Shown piece after piece: positions 1 through 8,994 of a stretch of DNA of 64,000 bases. Made by a program: the position numbers and the translations under genes. Source of the stretch: Hyphomicrobiales bacterium (GTDB lineage: Bacteria > Pseudomonadota > Alphaproteobacteria > Rhizobiales > Rhizobiaceae); the NCBI GenBank assembly GCA_002709005.1, contig PAPH01000002.1:66302-130301 (forward strand), written 5' to 3'. The notes under the pieces are model-generated. The model searched no databases. It was not told the origin of the DNA and saw nothing but the letters and a program-made list of their open reading frames with translations. Each line of letters opens with the position of its first letter. Position 1 is the first letter of the stretch.

Positions 1-918
1 ACTGTTCGGATCCCGCCGGTTCATCGGACTGCAGCAGGATGCTGACAGCGCTGATCAGGTCGCGGCCCTGCCCCGGAACGTCATAGGAGATCACTTCGTT
101 GAAGGTGCCGTTCTCGACACCCTGGCAGGCCGTCTTGTTGCCGCCACCGGAGGTGATCAGATAGATGTCCTTGCCCGATTCCTGAATGGCGGCGCCGGTG
201 CCAGCATCCATCACGTCCCAGAACCCGATGATTCCGCAGAGATCGGGATTCTGCTGGATGACGGTCTGGGTGATCCCCCGCGCCTTCGACTGGTCCCAGT
301 CGCCGGTCTGGCTGGAGACGATCTCGATGTCGTCATTGTCCTTGAGCTTCTCGGTGATCGCGTTGAGCTGATAGACGCTCGCAGCGGCGGTCGCAGGGCC
401 CTGCACCAGGGCGATCTTGCCGCTCTTGCCCGCGCTCTTGCCGCAGACTTCCAGCATCCGGTTGGCGGCGTATTCACCCATGCCGTACCAGTCGGCTCCG
501 ACGAAGGCGTCGGTCTGGTAGGTCGAGCGCATATTGACCTGGACCACCTTGATGCCGGCGTCTTGGGCGCGCTTGAGCGTCCGCGCGTAGGACGTCACGT
601 CGAAGTTCTGGACGACAATGACATCCGGCTTCTCGGTGATCGCCTGGGTGATGGCACGGGTTCCGGTATCAGTGCTCCAGTTGGCATCGCGGATGTCGAG
701 TTGATAGCCGCGGCGTTCGGCGTCCTTGCGCATGACGGCCGCCCAGCCCTCGGGCAGATCGAAACTCATCGACATCGGCACGAAGACCACCTGCCGGCCC
801 TTGAGCTTGTCGAGCGTCGGCTGACGGATCTCGTCGCTGAGCCCTTCCTGGGCCTGCGCGCCGGTGACGGCGAGTACGAGGCTGGCCGCTAGGCCCGCGA
901 TTGCACACTTCATGTTCA
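1..918 (-). CDS. Ribose/sugar-type ABC transporter periplasmic binding protein (3' end cut by window edge)
   Basis: The frame is open from the start at 916-918 to the left edge, so the C-terminus is missing. The protein begins with a signal peptide (MNMKCAIAGLAAS..., cleavage likely after AQA near residue 23). It continues as a periplasmic-binding-protein fold of the RbsB/Peripla_BP_4 kind: a mature start of the form GRQVVFVPMSMSFDLPEGW, and mid-protein segments ITEKPDVIIVQNFD and GIKVVQVNM. A second ATG at 911-913 could also serve as start. It lies 22 bases downstream of the permease gene and is the last visible gene of the mvaA operon. The family binds sugars, polyols or related small hydroxylated molecules. 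In this operon the ligand may be mevalonate-like, but that is inference from context only. The ATPase subunit is not visible and may lie beyond position 1. Confidence 0.85.
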
Positions 919-940
919 TTTCGTTTCCTCCCTGTTTTTG

Positions 941-1969
941 TCAGATATCGCCCTGTTGGGCGGTTTGCTCGTCACGTGGATTGAGAAGCGCGTCGACGAT
1001 GAGCGCGAGCAGCAGCACCGCGCTCTTAATCAGGTTCTGCACCGTGTAGGAGATGTCCATGATGGTCATCGCGTTGAGTAGCAGGCCGATCAGCGCCGTT
1101 CCGACCACCACGTTGCGCACGCCGCCACGTCCCCCAGTCAGACCGATGCCTCCCAGCACGACGACCAGAAGAACGTCGTAGATGACGGTCGAGTTGACGA
1201 TGCGCATGTTCATGCTGGCGACGGAGGCGGCGGTGACCGCGCCCGCCAGAAACGCCATGAGTCCTGAGATGATGTATTGCAGGACAATCACCGGGCGCAC
1301 CGGAATGCCGGTAATGCGCGCGGTTTCCAGATTGTCGCCGAGCGCATAGATGAAACGGCCGATGCCCGTACGCCTGAGAAACAGGTAGAGGACGAGCGCG
1401 GTGAAGGCGAAGAGCCAGATCGAGACGGGAATTCCGAGCACCGAACCACGTCCGATGAAGAGGAACCAGTCGAGGTCGCTCGGAATGTTGTTGACGTCGA
1501 GATCGGCGATGACGCCTCGTCCCAGTCCGTAGACGATCGAGGCGACGGCTAGCGTGGCGAAGATCGAGGGAATCTCGACATAGGCCACGAGAAATCCCAG
1601 GACAAGCGCGACGACGAGGACAAAGCCGAGGCCGATGACGAGCGCTTCGCCGAACCCGTAACCCTTGTTCGCCAGAACGATCGACACGGTCAGCGACACC
1701 GCCATGACGGCAACCAGAGAAAGGTCAACGCCCCGGCCGATGACGACGACGGCCATCCCGATGCTGAGCAGGCCGAGAACGGCGACGTTGCGCACAAGCG
1801 CGACGAGATTGCCCGGCGTCAGGAAGTTGTCGAGAGCGACGGAAAAGAGAACGAACAGCACCGCGGCCGCGACCGCGACGATCAGCTCCTGGGTGATGAC
1901 GAAGCCCTTGTCGCGCCGGGTTGCAACGTCACTGTCATGCGGTTTTTCCACAGCCGGGTTCATCTTCAT
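941..1969 (-). CDS. Ribose-type ABC transporter permease (RbsC/BPD_transp_2 family)
   Basis: This 342-residue inner-membrane permease has about eight to ten hydrophobic segments. It shows the RbsC-family signatures GRGVDLSL (after the third segment), ALGDNLETARITGI (cytoplasmic loop) and GGIGLTGGRGGVRN near the C-terminus, where the ATPase would dock. Its ATG overlaps the stop of the enoyl-CoA hydratase gene by four bases (ATGA), so it is translationally coupled to a catabolic enzyme gene. The binding-protein gene follows after 22 bases. The family imports ribose, xylose, AI-2, inositol and similar compounds. Its place in an HMG-CoA operon suggests an unusual substrate, which the sequence alone cannot settle. 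Confidence 0.88.
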   Translation of the reverse strand: MKMNPAVEKPHDSDVATRRDKGFVITQELIVAVAAAVLFVLFSVALDNFLTPGNLVALVRNVAVLGLLSIGMAVVVIGRGVDLSLVAVMAVSLTVSIVLANKGYGFGEALVIGLGFVLVVALVLGFLVAYVEIPSIFATLAVASIVYGLGRGVIADLDVNNIPSDLDWFLFIGRGSVLGIPVSIWLFAFTALVLYLFLRRTGIGRFIYALGDNLETARITGIPVRPVIVLQYIISGLMAFLAGAVTAASVASMNMRIVNSTVIYDVLLVVVLGGIGLTGGRGGVRNVVVGTALIGLLLNAMTIMDISYTVQNLIKSAVLLLALIVDALLNPRDEQTAQQGDI

Positions 1970-2730
1970 GTTCCCTGTTTAGATGCGCGTCGCGAAAAGG
2001 CGTCCAGGCCCTGCCTGGCCCGGTCGCTCGTAAACGTCGTCTGGCCAAGCTTTGCTTCCCGCGCAAAGGCTTCGTCCAGTGGGATATCGTTGAATGTCAG
2101 CGCCGCCCGCTTGATCGCCTGGACCGCGATCGGACTGTAACCGGCCAGAACGCCGGCGATTTCCTGCGCGCGCGCCAGCGTGTCCCCGGGCTTGACGATC
2201 TCGTTGACCACGCCGCGGACCTGCATTTCCCCGGCGGTGAAGCGCCGCCCCGAGAGCATGATCTCCATGGCATGCGCATAGGCGATCTGGCGGACGAGAC
2301 GGACCAGCGTGCCTCCGGCCGGCACGAAACCATGCCCGACCTCGGGAAGCTGGAAGGCCGCGTCCTCTGAAGCGATCCGGATGTCCGTGCCGAGGATCAG
2401 TTCGAACCCGCCGCCGATGCACATCCCGCGTACTGCGGCGACGATCGGCTTGTAGAATTCGACGCCCTTGAGATGGGCCGGATCCCAGGCGCTGATGTCG
2501 AAATCGTCCCGCGCGAGCGCCGGAATGGATTCAAGAAGATCGGCGCCGACGCAGAAGGCCCGGTCACCGGCGCCGGTAAGAACCACGGCATTGACGGCGT
2601 CGTTCCGATTGGCCTCGGCAAAAGCCGCCCCGAGCGCGTCATACATCGCCAGCGACAGCGCGTTGAGCTTTTCGGGCCGGTCAATCGTGATCGTCGCCAC
2701 GCCCTCATGAATATCGGTGGTGATGGCCAT
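1966..2730 (-). CDS. Enoyl-CoA hydratase/isomerase family protein
   Basis: A crotonase-fold protein of 254 residues, the usual length. The oxyanion-hole region is seen at AFCVGAD (about 60-66) and GMCIGGGFELILG (about 104-116). Both catalytic glutamates of true hydratases are present: one in GGFELILG and one in LPEVGHG. The protein should therefore be a hydratase rather than an isomerase or hydrolase. The start overlaps the CoA-transferase stop by one base (TGATG), and the stop overlaps the permease start. Beside mvaA and mvaB a natural substrate is 3-methylglutaconyl-CoA, hydrated to HMG-CoA, which would let the pathway also take 3-methylglutaconate. That assignment is inference, and other short enoyl-CoAs are possible. 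Confidence 0.85.
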   Translation of the reverse strand: MAITTDIHEGVATITIDRPEKLNALSLAMYDALGAAFAEANRNDAVNAVVLTGAGDRAFCVGADLLESIPALARDDFDISAWDPAHLKGVEFYKPIVAAVRGMCIGGGFELILGTDIRIASEDAAFQLPEVGHGFVPAGGTLVRLVRQIAYAHAMEIMLSGRRFTAGEMQVRGVVNEIVKPGDTLARAQEIAGVLAGYSPIAVQAIKRAALTFNDIPLDEAFAREAKLGQTTFTSDRARQGLDAFSRRASKQGT

Positions 2731-3965
2731 CAGATCACCCCGTCCTTCTTGAGACCGGCGATCTGATCGGGCGTCAGGCCGCCGAGTTTCGACCAGACGA
2801 GATCATTGTGCTGTCCCACCTCAGGGGAAGCGTCGAATTCCGACTGCGGCATGCTGTCGAGCTTCACGGGAAGACCGAACATGCGCACCAGTTCGGCGCC
2901 GAGCGGCACATTGACGATCATGTCGCGCGCCGCCACATGCGGATCCTCGACCACCTCGTCGATTGTCTTGATCGCGCTGAGTGGCAGGTCGTCGCCGGCC
3001 ATCTGCTCGAGTTCGGCCTTGGAGTAACCGGCAAACCATTTTTCGAGAAGCGGCCGGACACGGCGTGCGTAGATGTCCGCGTCGAACCGCTTCTGCATGG
3101 TATCGATTTCCGGATCCTCGGCGCATTCCGGTTCGCCGAACAAGGCGCAGGTCGCCCGCCAGAACTTGTCGGTATAGCCGCCGAAGAAGACGTAGCCGTC
3201 CTTGCAGGGAAACTGTCCGTAAGGCCGGACGAACGGATGGTCATTGCCGAGCGGTCCTGCCACTTCACCGGCGCAGGTGTAGCGCACGACCGCGTTCTCG
3301 GTGAGCGAAAGCACCGAATCCTGCTGCGAGATGTCGACGACATCTCCCTTGCCGGTCCGCTCCGCCTGACGCACCGCCGCCAGCGTGCCGATCACCCCGT
3401 AAAGCGCGCAGGACAAGTCGCCGATGATCGTTCCGACCCGGATGGGCGCCTCGTCCGGCATGCCGTTCATCGACCACAGGCCACCCGTTGCCTGCCCTGT
3501 ATTGTCGAAGGCCGGCCTGCGGGAATTTGGACCCTTCCGTCCGAAACCCGACAGAGCGGTATAAACCAGTTTCGGATTTTCGCCGGCGAGAACCTCGTAG
3601 CCGAGGCCAAGCTTATCCATCGTTCCCGGCCGGAAATTCTCTATCAGCACATCGGCGTCGCGAACGAGTGTCTTGAGCAGCGCCTTGCCCTTCTCGGACT
3701 TCAGATCCAGCGTGATTCCGAGCTTGTTGCGGTTGTACTGCGCGAAGAAGGCGCTGGCCTTGTCCTCTCCCACGAAAGGGGGAAAGCCGCGTGCGTAGTC
3801 CGGATCACCCGGGTTTTCGACCTTGATCACGGTCGCGCCGAGGTCGGCCAGCAGCATGGCGCAATACGGACCGGCCACGACGCGCGTGATGTCGAGTACC
3901 ACCAGTCCGTTGAGCGGCCCCGGCCGCGCTGCGATTCCAGCGTCCGTGAGGGTTTGAATATTCAA
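2730..3965 (-). CDS. Class III CoA-transferase (CaiB/BaiF family)
   Basis: A 411-residue protein of the formyl-CoA/succinyl-CoA transferase family. It shows the N-terminal LDITRVVAGPYCAMLLADLG, NRNKLGITLDL, DADVLIENFRPG and the catalytic aspartate in IGDLSCALYG (near residue 182). The start is TTG at 3963-3965. It overlaps the mvaB stop (TTGA) and is preceded by GGGAG. Family members move CoA between carboxylates such as succinate, glutarate, malate, itaconate and HMG. The human member SUGCT accepts 3-hydroxy-3-methylglutarate. Lying between HMG-CoA lyase and a hydratase, this enzyme most plausibly activates free HMG or methylglutaconate to its CoA ester. The acceptor is not proven by sequence. 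Confidence 0.88.
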   Translation of the reverse strand: MNIQTLTDAGIAARPGPLNGLVVLDITRVVAGPYCAMLLADLGATVIKVENPGDPDYARGFPPFVGEDKASAFFAQYNRNKLGITLDLKSEKGKALLKTLVRDADVLIENFRPGTMDKLGLGYEVLAGENPKLVYTALSGFGRKGPNSRRPAFDNTGQATGGLWSMNGMPDEAPIRVGTIIGDLSCALYGVIGTLAAVRQAERTGKGDVVDISQQDSVLSLTENAVVRYTCAGEVAGPLGNDHPFVRPYGQFPCKDGYVFFGGYTDKFWRATCALFGEPECAEDPEIDTMQKRFDADIYARRVRPLLEKWFAGYSKAELEQMAGDDLPLSAIKTIDEVVEDPHVAARDMIVNVPLGAELVRMFGLPVKLDSMPQSEFDASPEVGQHNDLVWSKLGGLTPDQIAGLKKDGVI

Positions 3966-4954
3966 GATTGGACTCCCGTCTTTTGCTTCTCTGGAAGACC
4001 CACTGTGTTACCAGAGGGAGAGGAAGCTTCCACTCCCCGTATCGCATTCGCATCAAGGGCGCCGGACGCCAGGAGAGCTTGCGCGATCCGTGAGCCGGCA
4101 GGCTTGCCGAGCGCCGAGGAAATCCGCAGGCCAGCTGTCGCCAAAAGCGTTAGATCGACACCGGTGGCCACGCCGAGGCTTTCGAGCAGGTAGACCAGTT
4201 CCTCGGTCGCGAGATTGCCTGTTGCCCCCGGCGCATAGGGACATCCGCCAAGTCCGCCGACCGAACTGTCGAAGCAGCGGATACCGGCGTCGAGCCCTGC
4301 CAGCACATTGGCGAGCGCCTGGCCGCGCGTGTCGTGAAAATGGAGGGCTATCTTCTCCCTCTCCACATCGGCCAAAAGGCTTGCGAGCAGCCGCCGCACG
4401 TCGCCCGCCCCGCCAATGCCGATCGTGTCGCTGACGGCGACTTCGTAGCATCCGGCTTCCAGTAACCGCGCGGTCGTCGCGACCACCATGTCGTCGCTCA
4501 CCGCCCCCTCATAGGGGCAGCCGAATGCACAGGAGAGATAGCCTCGCACCGGAATTCCGGAGGCCCGCGCCATTTCGATCACCGGCGCGAAACGAGCGAA
4601 GCTCTCGTCGATATCGCAATTGATGTTGTGGTGTGAAAAGGTCTGCGAGGCCGACGCGAAGACCGCGATCTCGTCGACCTTTGCCTCGAGCGCCGCCGCC
4701 ATGCCGCGCGCATTGGGTACGAGCGCGCGATGGCGCACGCCCGCGCCGCGCTCGATCCCGGCCATCACTTCGGCCGAACTCGCCATTTGCGGAACCGCCC
4801 GCTCCGAAACGAAGCTCACAGCCTCGATTTCGCGCAGCCCCGAGGCCGCGAGATCATCGACCAGCCGCGTCTTCAGCGCGACCGGCAGGGGATGCCGCTC
4901 GTTCTGCAGTCCGTCACGCGGACCGACCTCGACGATTTTGACTTCAAATCCCAC
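3962..4954 (-). CDS. mvaB: Hydroxymethylglutaryl-CoA lyase
   Basis: Cleaves HMG-CoA to acetoacetate and acetyl-CoA. The 330 residues form an HMGL-like TIM barrel. Visible motifs are the N-terminal VGPRDGLQNE with the catalytic Arg-Asp, HFHDTRGQALANVLAGLD with metal-binding histidines, and GGLGGCPYAPGATGN with the catalytic-loop cysteine near residue 238, followed by NLATEELVYLLE. The length is slightly above the usual ~300 because of a polar C-terminal tail. The start is GTG at 4952-4954 with a strong GGGAGGAG ribosome site. It lies 30 bases after mvaA and overlaps the CoA-transferase gene by four bases. With mvaA it forms the two-step core of mevalonate degradation. Confidence 0.93.
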   Translation of the reverse strand: MGFEVKIVEVGPRDGLQNERHPLPVALKTRLVDDLAASGLREIEAVSFVSERAVPQMASSAEVMAGIERGAGVRHRALVPNARGMAAALEAKVDEIAVFASASQTFSHHNINCDIDESFARFAPVIEMARASGIPVRGYLSCAFGCPYEGAVSDDMVVATTARLLEAGCYEVAVSDTIGIGGAGDVRRLLASLLADVEREKIALHFHDTRGQALANVLAGLDAGIRCFDSSVGGLGGCPYAPGATGNLATEELVYLLESLGVATGVDLTLLATAGLRISSALGKPAGSRIAQALLASGALDANAIRGVEASSPSGNTVGLPEKQKTGVQS

Positions 4955-4984
4955 GCGCTCCTCCCTAAGCGACTGTGTGATGTT

Positions 4985-6307
4985 TCAGCTCTCCTCCGCC
5001 TCCATCTGCGAAAGGATTTCGCGCGCCCTGTCGACGCGCACGTCGTGCTCGCTGGCGAGCTTGGTCGCCACGAACTGCACCTGGTTGCCGGTAGCCCCGG
5101 CAAGGATCGCGATGTTGCGCGCGTGCAGCGCCATGTGACCGCGCTGGATGCCTTCGGTGGCGAGCGCCCGGATGGCGGCCATGTTCTGTGCAAGGCCGAC
5201 GGCGACGGTGACCTGAGCCAGCTCCTGGGCCGATTCGATCTTCATCATTTCAAGCGCCGCGCGCGCAGCCGGATGGGTCTTGGTCGCGCCTCCGACGAGA
5301 CCGAGCGCCATCGGCAGCTCCAGCGTACCCACCAGATGGCCCTCGCCGTCGCGCTCCCAGCGGCTGAGGCTCGTGTAGCGGCCGTTTCGCGCCGCCCAGG
5401 CATGCGCGCCCGCCTCGATCGCCCGCCAGTCGTTGCCGGTGGCGACGACGACCGGATCGATGCCGTTCATGATGCCCTTGTTGTGGGTCGCCGCGCGATA
5501 AGGATCGACGACGGCAAGCGTGCAGGCTTCTACGATGCCGCTGATGATGCGCTCGCCGGAAAATTCCTTGGTCTCCAGCGATTCCGGGCTCAGCCGCACG
5601 CGCGCCCGGGTAACGCGCAGGTCGGTGAGATTGGACAGAATACGCAGCCGGACCGAACCGCCGGTTACTTTCTCGACCAGAGGCGCCACCGCCTCGGCCA
5701 TTGTGTTGACGGTGTTGGCACCCATCGCGTCGCGCACGTCGACCAGAAGATGCACGACGAGCATGTGGCCCACCGCGGTATCCTCGAACACATGTGCCTC
5801 GATGTCCCGGCAGCCGCCGCCCAGTCCGATAAGAACCTTGTCCCGCGAATTGGCCGAAGCGATGATGTCGTCGCGCACGGCAAGAACCTTCGCACGGGCG
5901 CCAAAGGGATCGTTCAGGCCGAGCACCTGGATCTGCGCGCGCATGATCGGCGACGTGCTTGACGCTTCGAAACCGCCGCAGTCGCGGGCAATCCGCGCCA
6001 TGTAGGAGGCCGCAGCGACCACGGAAGGCTCCTCGACCGCCATGGGGATCAGATAGTCCTTGCCGTTGACGACGAAATTGGCGGCAACGCCCATCGGCAA
6101 CTCGAACGTGCCGATGACATTCTCGATCATTCCGTCGGCGATATTCAGCGGCAGGGACCCGGCGCCGCGGAGGACCGCGGAACTGTCTTCAGACAGGCCG
6201 GTGGCTTCGCAAACGGCTTTCCTGCGCTCGTCGGGTGAGAGATTGCGAAATCCGGCCATGCGCGAATTGACGCGCGACTGACCGCCGTCGACGTGACTTG
6301 TAGACAA
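4985..6307 (-). CDS. mvaA: Degradative (class II) hydroxymethylglutaryl-CoA reductase
   Basis: Catalyses mevalonate + CoA + 2 NAD+ to HMG-CoA, the first step of mevalonate use as carbon source. The sequence follows the Pseudomonas mevalonii class II enzyme closely. It has AFRNLSP-like [12 protein letters not shown] at the N-terminus, the catalytic glutamate in [38 protein letters not shown], the catalytic lysine in [12 protein letters not shown], the aspartate in VATGNDWRA and the histidine in [10 protein letters not shown] chose TTG at 6305-6307 because GGGAGGAG lies just upstream and the resulting 440 residues match the family (~428). An in-frame ATG at 6326-6328 lacks a good ribosome site and would add seven residues. 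Head gene of the leftward operon. Confidence 0.93.
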   Translation of the reverse strand: MSTSHVDGGQSRVNSRMAGFRNLSPDERRKAVCEATGLSEDSSAVLRGAGSLPLNIADGMIENVIGTFELPMGVAANFVVNGKDYLIPMAVEEPSVVAAASYMARIARDCGGFEASSTSPIMRAQIQVLGLNDPFGARAKVLAVRDDIIASANSRDKVLIGLGGGCRDIEAHVFEDTAVGHMLVVHLLVDVRDAMGANTVNTMAEAVAPLVEKVTGGSVRLRILSNLTDLRVTRARVRLSPESLETKEFSGERIISGIVEACTLAVVDPYRAATHNKGIMNGIDPVVVATGNDWRAIEAGAHAWAARNGRYTSLSRWERDGEGHLVGTLELPMALGLVGGATKTHPAARAALEMMKIESAQELAQVTVAVGLAQNMAAIRALATEGIQRGHMALHARNIAILAGATGNQVQFVATKLASEHDVRVDRAREILSQMEAEES

Positions 6308-6462
6308 ATGCTCCTCCCGGGCAGGCATGTTCTGGTTGCTTCGACAAGAACCCAAACAGGCGGCCACATGAAGGTACACTTTCCGACAATACGCACGAGC
6401 TATACCTGCCGAAACTTTGGTACAGTCGCGAAAGCGCGGCAAAAGGATGAAGAAGATAAAAA
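6308..6462 (-). promoter_or_regulatory. mvaA promoter region with two GGTACA(C/G) repeats
   Basis: The stretch between the dctP terminator and mvaA contains GGTACAC at 6373-6379 and GGTACAG at 6419-6425. They are in the same orientation, with starts 46 bases apart. MocR/GabR-type regulators are known to bind widely spaced direct repeats. The same heptamer (or its complement) lies upstream of the dctQ gene and upstream of the MocR-type gene in this window. I read this as the operator region for that regulator. No confident -35/-10 pair was assigned. Confidence 0.5.
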
Positions 6463-6510
6463 GGAGCCGGCCCGCGGCATGTTCCGCGGACCGGCCCGGT
6501 CGTTTTTTAC
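6463..6510. terminator. Bidirectional rho-independent terminator after dctP
   Basis: Arms 6466-6477 and 6484-6495 form a 12-base-pair GC-rich stem with one mismatch and a six-base loop (6478-6483). On the minus strand the stem is followed by a T-run (the A-run at 6458-6462 read in reverse). On the plus strand it is followed by TTTTTT at 6503-6508. It closes the TRAP operon ahead of the mvaA promoter. Confidence 0.8.
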
Positions 6511-6526
6511 CGTCGGAAAGCTAGCG

Positions 6527-7663
6527 TCAGTCCGACATTCCGTAGGTCTCGATGTCGATCCGCGAGAAAATGTGCTCGTTCAAAAGGCCGATGATCGCCT
6601 CCTGATCCTGGATGTCGACCGCGGCCAGGCGCTCATTCCAGGCTTCCTGACGATCGAGGAAATCCTTGAGCAGGGCTTCCGGCGCATCGATATTGAACCG
6701 TTCCGCCGCCGCGCCGGGCAACTCGTCGAGGAAGGACTTGTTGAAGTCAGAAAGCGCCTCCTCAAGATCCTTCTCGGGAGGGCCGACATTCACGCCCTTT
6801 GCGCGTGATCCCTCAAGCCCCTCGTTACCCTTGACCTCGTAGCCGATTTCCATCCGCGCGAGCGCCAGCACCATCTGCTCCATCAGCGTCTCGCGCTGCT
6901 CGAGCGGCAGGCCGCGCCAGAACGACTTGTTGTAGATCCAGCTCGCCCCGATGATGATGCCGACCGGGATTTCCGTGACGTCGCTGGAGACCTCGACCAG
7001 TTTCGGACCGACCACCATTGTCGTCGGGTCCACCAGCGCGCAGTCGAGCGAACCGCGCTGCATCCCCGTATAGACTTCCGAGAACGGCACGCTCACCGCA
7101 ATTCCGCCGATGCTCTCCACCCAGTCGACCTGTGCCGCCCCCGCCGTGCGGAATTTTTTCCCGGCCGCCTGCGCCACCGAATAGACGGGGCTCGAACAGA
7201 CGAAATTGTAGATCGACGTCGCAAAGCCCGGCCCGACGACCACGCCGTTCTTCGACCACTCCGCGTAAACGTCCGGGTTGGTCATGATCATTTCGGTGTA
7301 GGCAAAGGCCGCAGCGTAGTGATTGTCCGAAACGAAGGACGCATCGATCAGGAGATTGTTCAGCGGCAGTTCGGCGGGCTGGTAGCCGGGATAGACGATG
7401 CCGACTTCGGCCACGCCGTCGGCGACGCCGGACAGCGTTGCCTTGGGCGGAAGAAGCGTGCCGCCATTGTAGACCTCGAACGAGATCTCTCCATTCGTGG
7501 CCTCACGGACGGCCTCATGCCATTCCATGTAGGGGTACTGGGACAGCAGGTGGGTCGGCGCGAACCAGGTCGACGCGGTATAATCGGCAGCCATGGCCGA
7601 GACTCCCGGCAGGCATGCGACCGAAGCCACGAGCGCGCCGCGAAGCATTTGTCTGAATAACAT
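6527..7663 (-). CDS. dctP: TRAP transporter solute-binding protein (DctP/DctP-like)
   Basis: A periplasmic binding protein of 378 residues with a Sec signal peptide (MLFRQMLRGALVASVACLPG..., cleavage after AMA-A near residue 25). DctP-family features are an early W...P.H segment (STWFAPTHLLSQYP) and GKKFRTAGAAQVDWVESIGG, whose arginine normally grips the substrate carboxylate. SFSEVY-type VPFSEVYTGMQRGSLD follows. The start has GAGGAGG upstream. It is the last gene of the dctQ-dctM-dctP operon and is followed by a strong terminator. Because the next operon begins with mvaA and both share an upstream motif with the MocR-type gene, mevalonate or a related hydroxy acid is the likely cargo. Confidence 0.9.
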   Translation of the reverse strand: MLFRQMLRGALVASVACLPGVSAMAADYTASTWFAPTHLLSQYPYMEWHEAVREATNGEISFEVYNGGTLLPPKATLSGVADGVAEVGIVYPGYQPAELPLNNLLIDASFVSDNHYAAAFAYTEMIMTNPDVYAEWSKNGVVVGPGFATSIYNFVCSSPVYSVAQAAGKKFRTAGAAQVDWVESIGGIAVSVPFSEVYTGMQRGSLDCALVDPTTMVVGPKLVEVSSDVTEIPVGIIIGASWIYNKSFWRGLPLEQRETLMEQMVLALARMEIGYEVKGNEGLEGSRAKGVNVGPPEKDLEEALSDFNKSFLDELPGAAAERFNIDAPEALLKDFLDRQEAWNERLAAVDIQDQEAIIGLLNEHIFSRIDIETYGMSD

Positions 7664-7686
7664 TTCAACTCCTCCTCTTTTTTATT

Positions 7687-8994
7687 TCACTTGGAAAGCA
7701 TGGGAAGCCAGAGGCTTATGATCGGGAAGGCGATCAGCAACGCGAGCGTCACAAGGTCGGCAAGCAGGAACCACGCGGTTCCGCGGAATACGTCGCCGAG
7801 GCTCACCCGGTCCCCCAGTGCACCCTTGATGACGTAGACGTTCAGTCCCACCGGCGGCGTCACCAGCCCTATTTCCAGCAGTTTGACGCAGATGACCCCG
7901 AACCAGATCAGGTCGATACCCGCGGAATGATAGAGCGGCAGCAAAAGGGGCAGCGTCAGCAGCATCAGCGACACGCTTTCAAGGAACATGCCGAGAAAGA
8001 TGTAGATCGCGCTTGTCAGCGCCAAGAGCAGGATCGGCCGTTCGACGGCGAAGGCGAGCATATCGGTGAGCCCCGCGGCGAGCCCGCTCAGCGCCACGAA
8101 GCGTGAGAAGATCGAAGCGCCGACGATGACGATGAAGATCGTGGCGGTACCGGAAATCGTGTCGGTCACCGCTCTGGAAAAAATTCCGAAGGTCAGGCCC
8201 CGTCGCGCCAGACCGATGAGCATGGCGAACAGAGCCCCCAGCGCCCCCGCCTCCGTCGGGGTGACAATGCCGAGAAAAATGCTCCCGATGACCAGAACGA
8301 TAAGTAGCGGCAGCGGCCAGATATCGAGAAGCGCGGCCACCTTCTCCTCCCGGGAGACCGTCACCCGGGTGCGCGGAGCGAGATCGGGCTTGGCCAGGAC
8401 ACGCACGGTGATGAGCAGAATGAACATCAACGCCGAGAGGATGCCCGGCACGACCCCTGCCAGGAACAGCTTGCCGATCGAAACCTCGGCGAAGATGCCG
8501 TAGAGGATCATCAGGATGCTGGGCGGTATCAGCGCGCCCAATGTCCCCGACACCGCCACGCTCCCGCACGCCAGCCCGCGATCGTACCGGGAATCGAGCA
8601 TTTCTGGGATGGCGATCCGCGAGAAAGAGGCGGAGGTTGCGACCGAGGAGCCGGAGGCGGCGGCAAAGAGCGCAGAGGCAACCACTGTCGCCGACGCCAG
8701 CCCGCCTGGGATCCGCGAGAGAAAGATGCGCGCCGCCTGAAACAGACCGCGCGTCAGACCCGCCTCGGAAGCGAGAAATCCCATCAGCAGGAACATCGGC
8801 ACGGCGCTGAGATTCCAGTCGCCGATCAGTTCGAACGGCACGCTGGACACGATGGACCAGGAAGCCTTCAGGCTGGTCAGCGCGGCAATGCCGAGAAAGC
8901 CGACGGTCGCGAGCACGATGCCAACAGGAACCCGCAGCACGATCAGCAGAAACGAGAGGGCGACCCCGAGGTAGCCGATATCAATGCGATCCAT
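7687..8994 (-). CDS. dctM: TRAP transporter large permease subunit (DctM)
   Basis: This 435-residue inner-membrane subunit catalyses sodium-coupled uptake. It shows DctM signatures: P.F.L.G in VPMFLLMGFLASEAGLTRG, GSSVATSASFSRIAIPEM, SGTLGALIPPSI, TPTEAGALGALFA and the C-terminal LITPPVGLN-like GLVTPPVGLNVYVIKG. I chose ATG at 8992-8994. A TTG seven codons upstream (9013-9015) gives a longer overlap with dctQ and is not needed. The gene overlaps the end of dctQ by 14 bases, which suggests coupled synthesis of the two membrane subunits. Confidence 0.9.
   Translation of the reverse strand: MDRIDIGYLGVALSFLLIVLRVPVGIVLATVGFLGIAALTSLKASWSIVSSVPFELIGDWNLSAVPMFLLMGFLASEAGLTRGLFQAARIFLSRIPGGLASATVVASALFAAASGSSVATSASFSRIAIPEMLDSRYDRGLACGSVAVSGTLGALIPPSILMILYGIFAEVSIGKLFLAGVVPGILSALMFILLITVRVLAKPDLAPRTRVTVSREEKVAALLDIWPLPLLIVLVIGSIFLGIVTPTEAGALGALFAMLIGLARRGLTFGIFSRAVTDTISGTATIFIVIVGASIFSRFVALSGLAAGLTDMLAFAVERPILLLALTSAIYIFLGMFLESVSLMLLTLPLLLPLYHSAGIDLIWFGVICVKLLEIGLVTPPVGLNVYVIKGALGDRVSLGDVFRGTAWFLLADLVTLALLIAFPIISLWLPMLSK

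Noticed and set aside
2808-4193. 461-residue plus-strand frame over the CoA-transferase and mvaB
   Set aside because: Shadow of the two minus-strand genes, with no recognisable domain.
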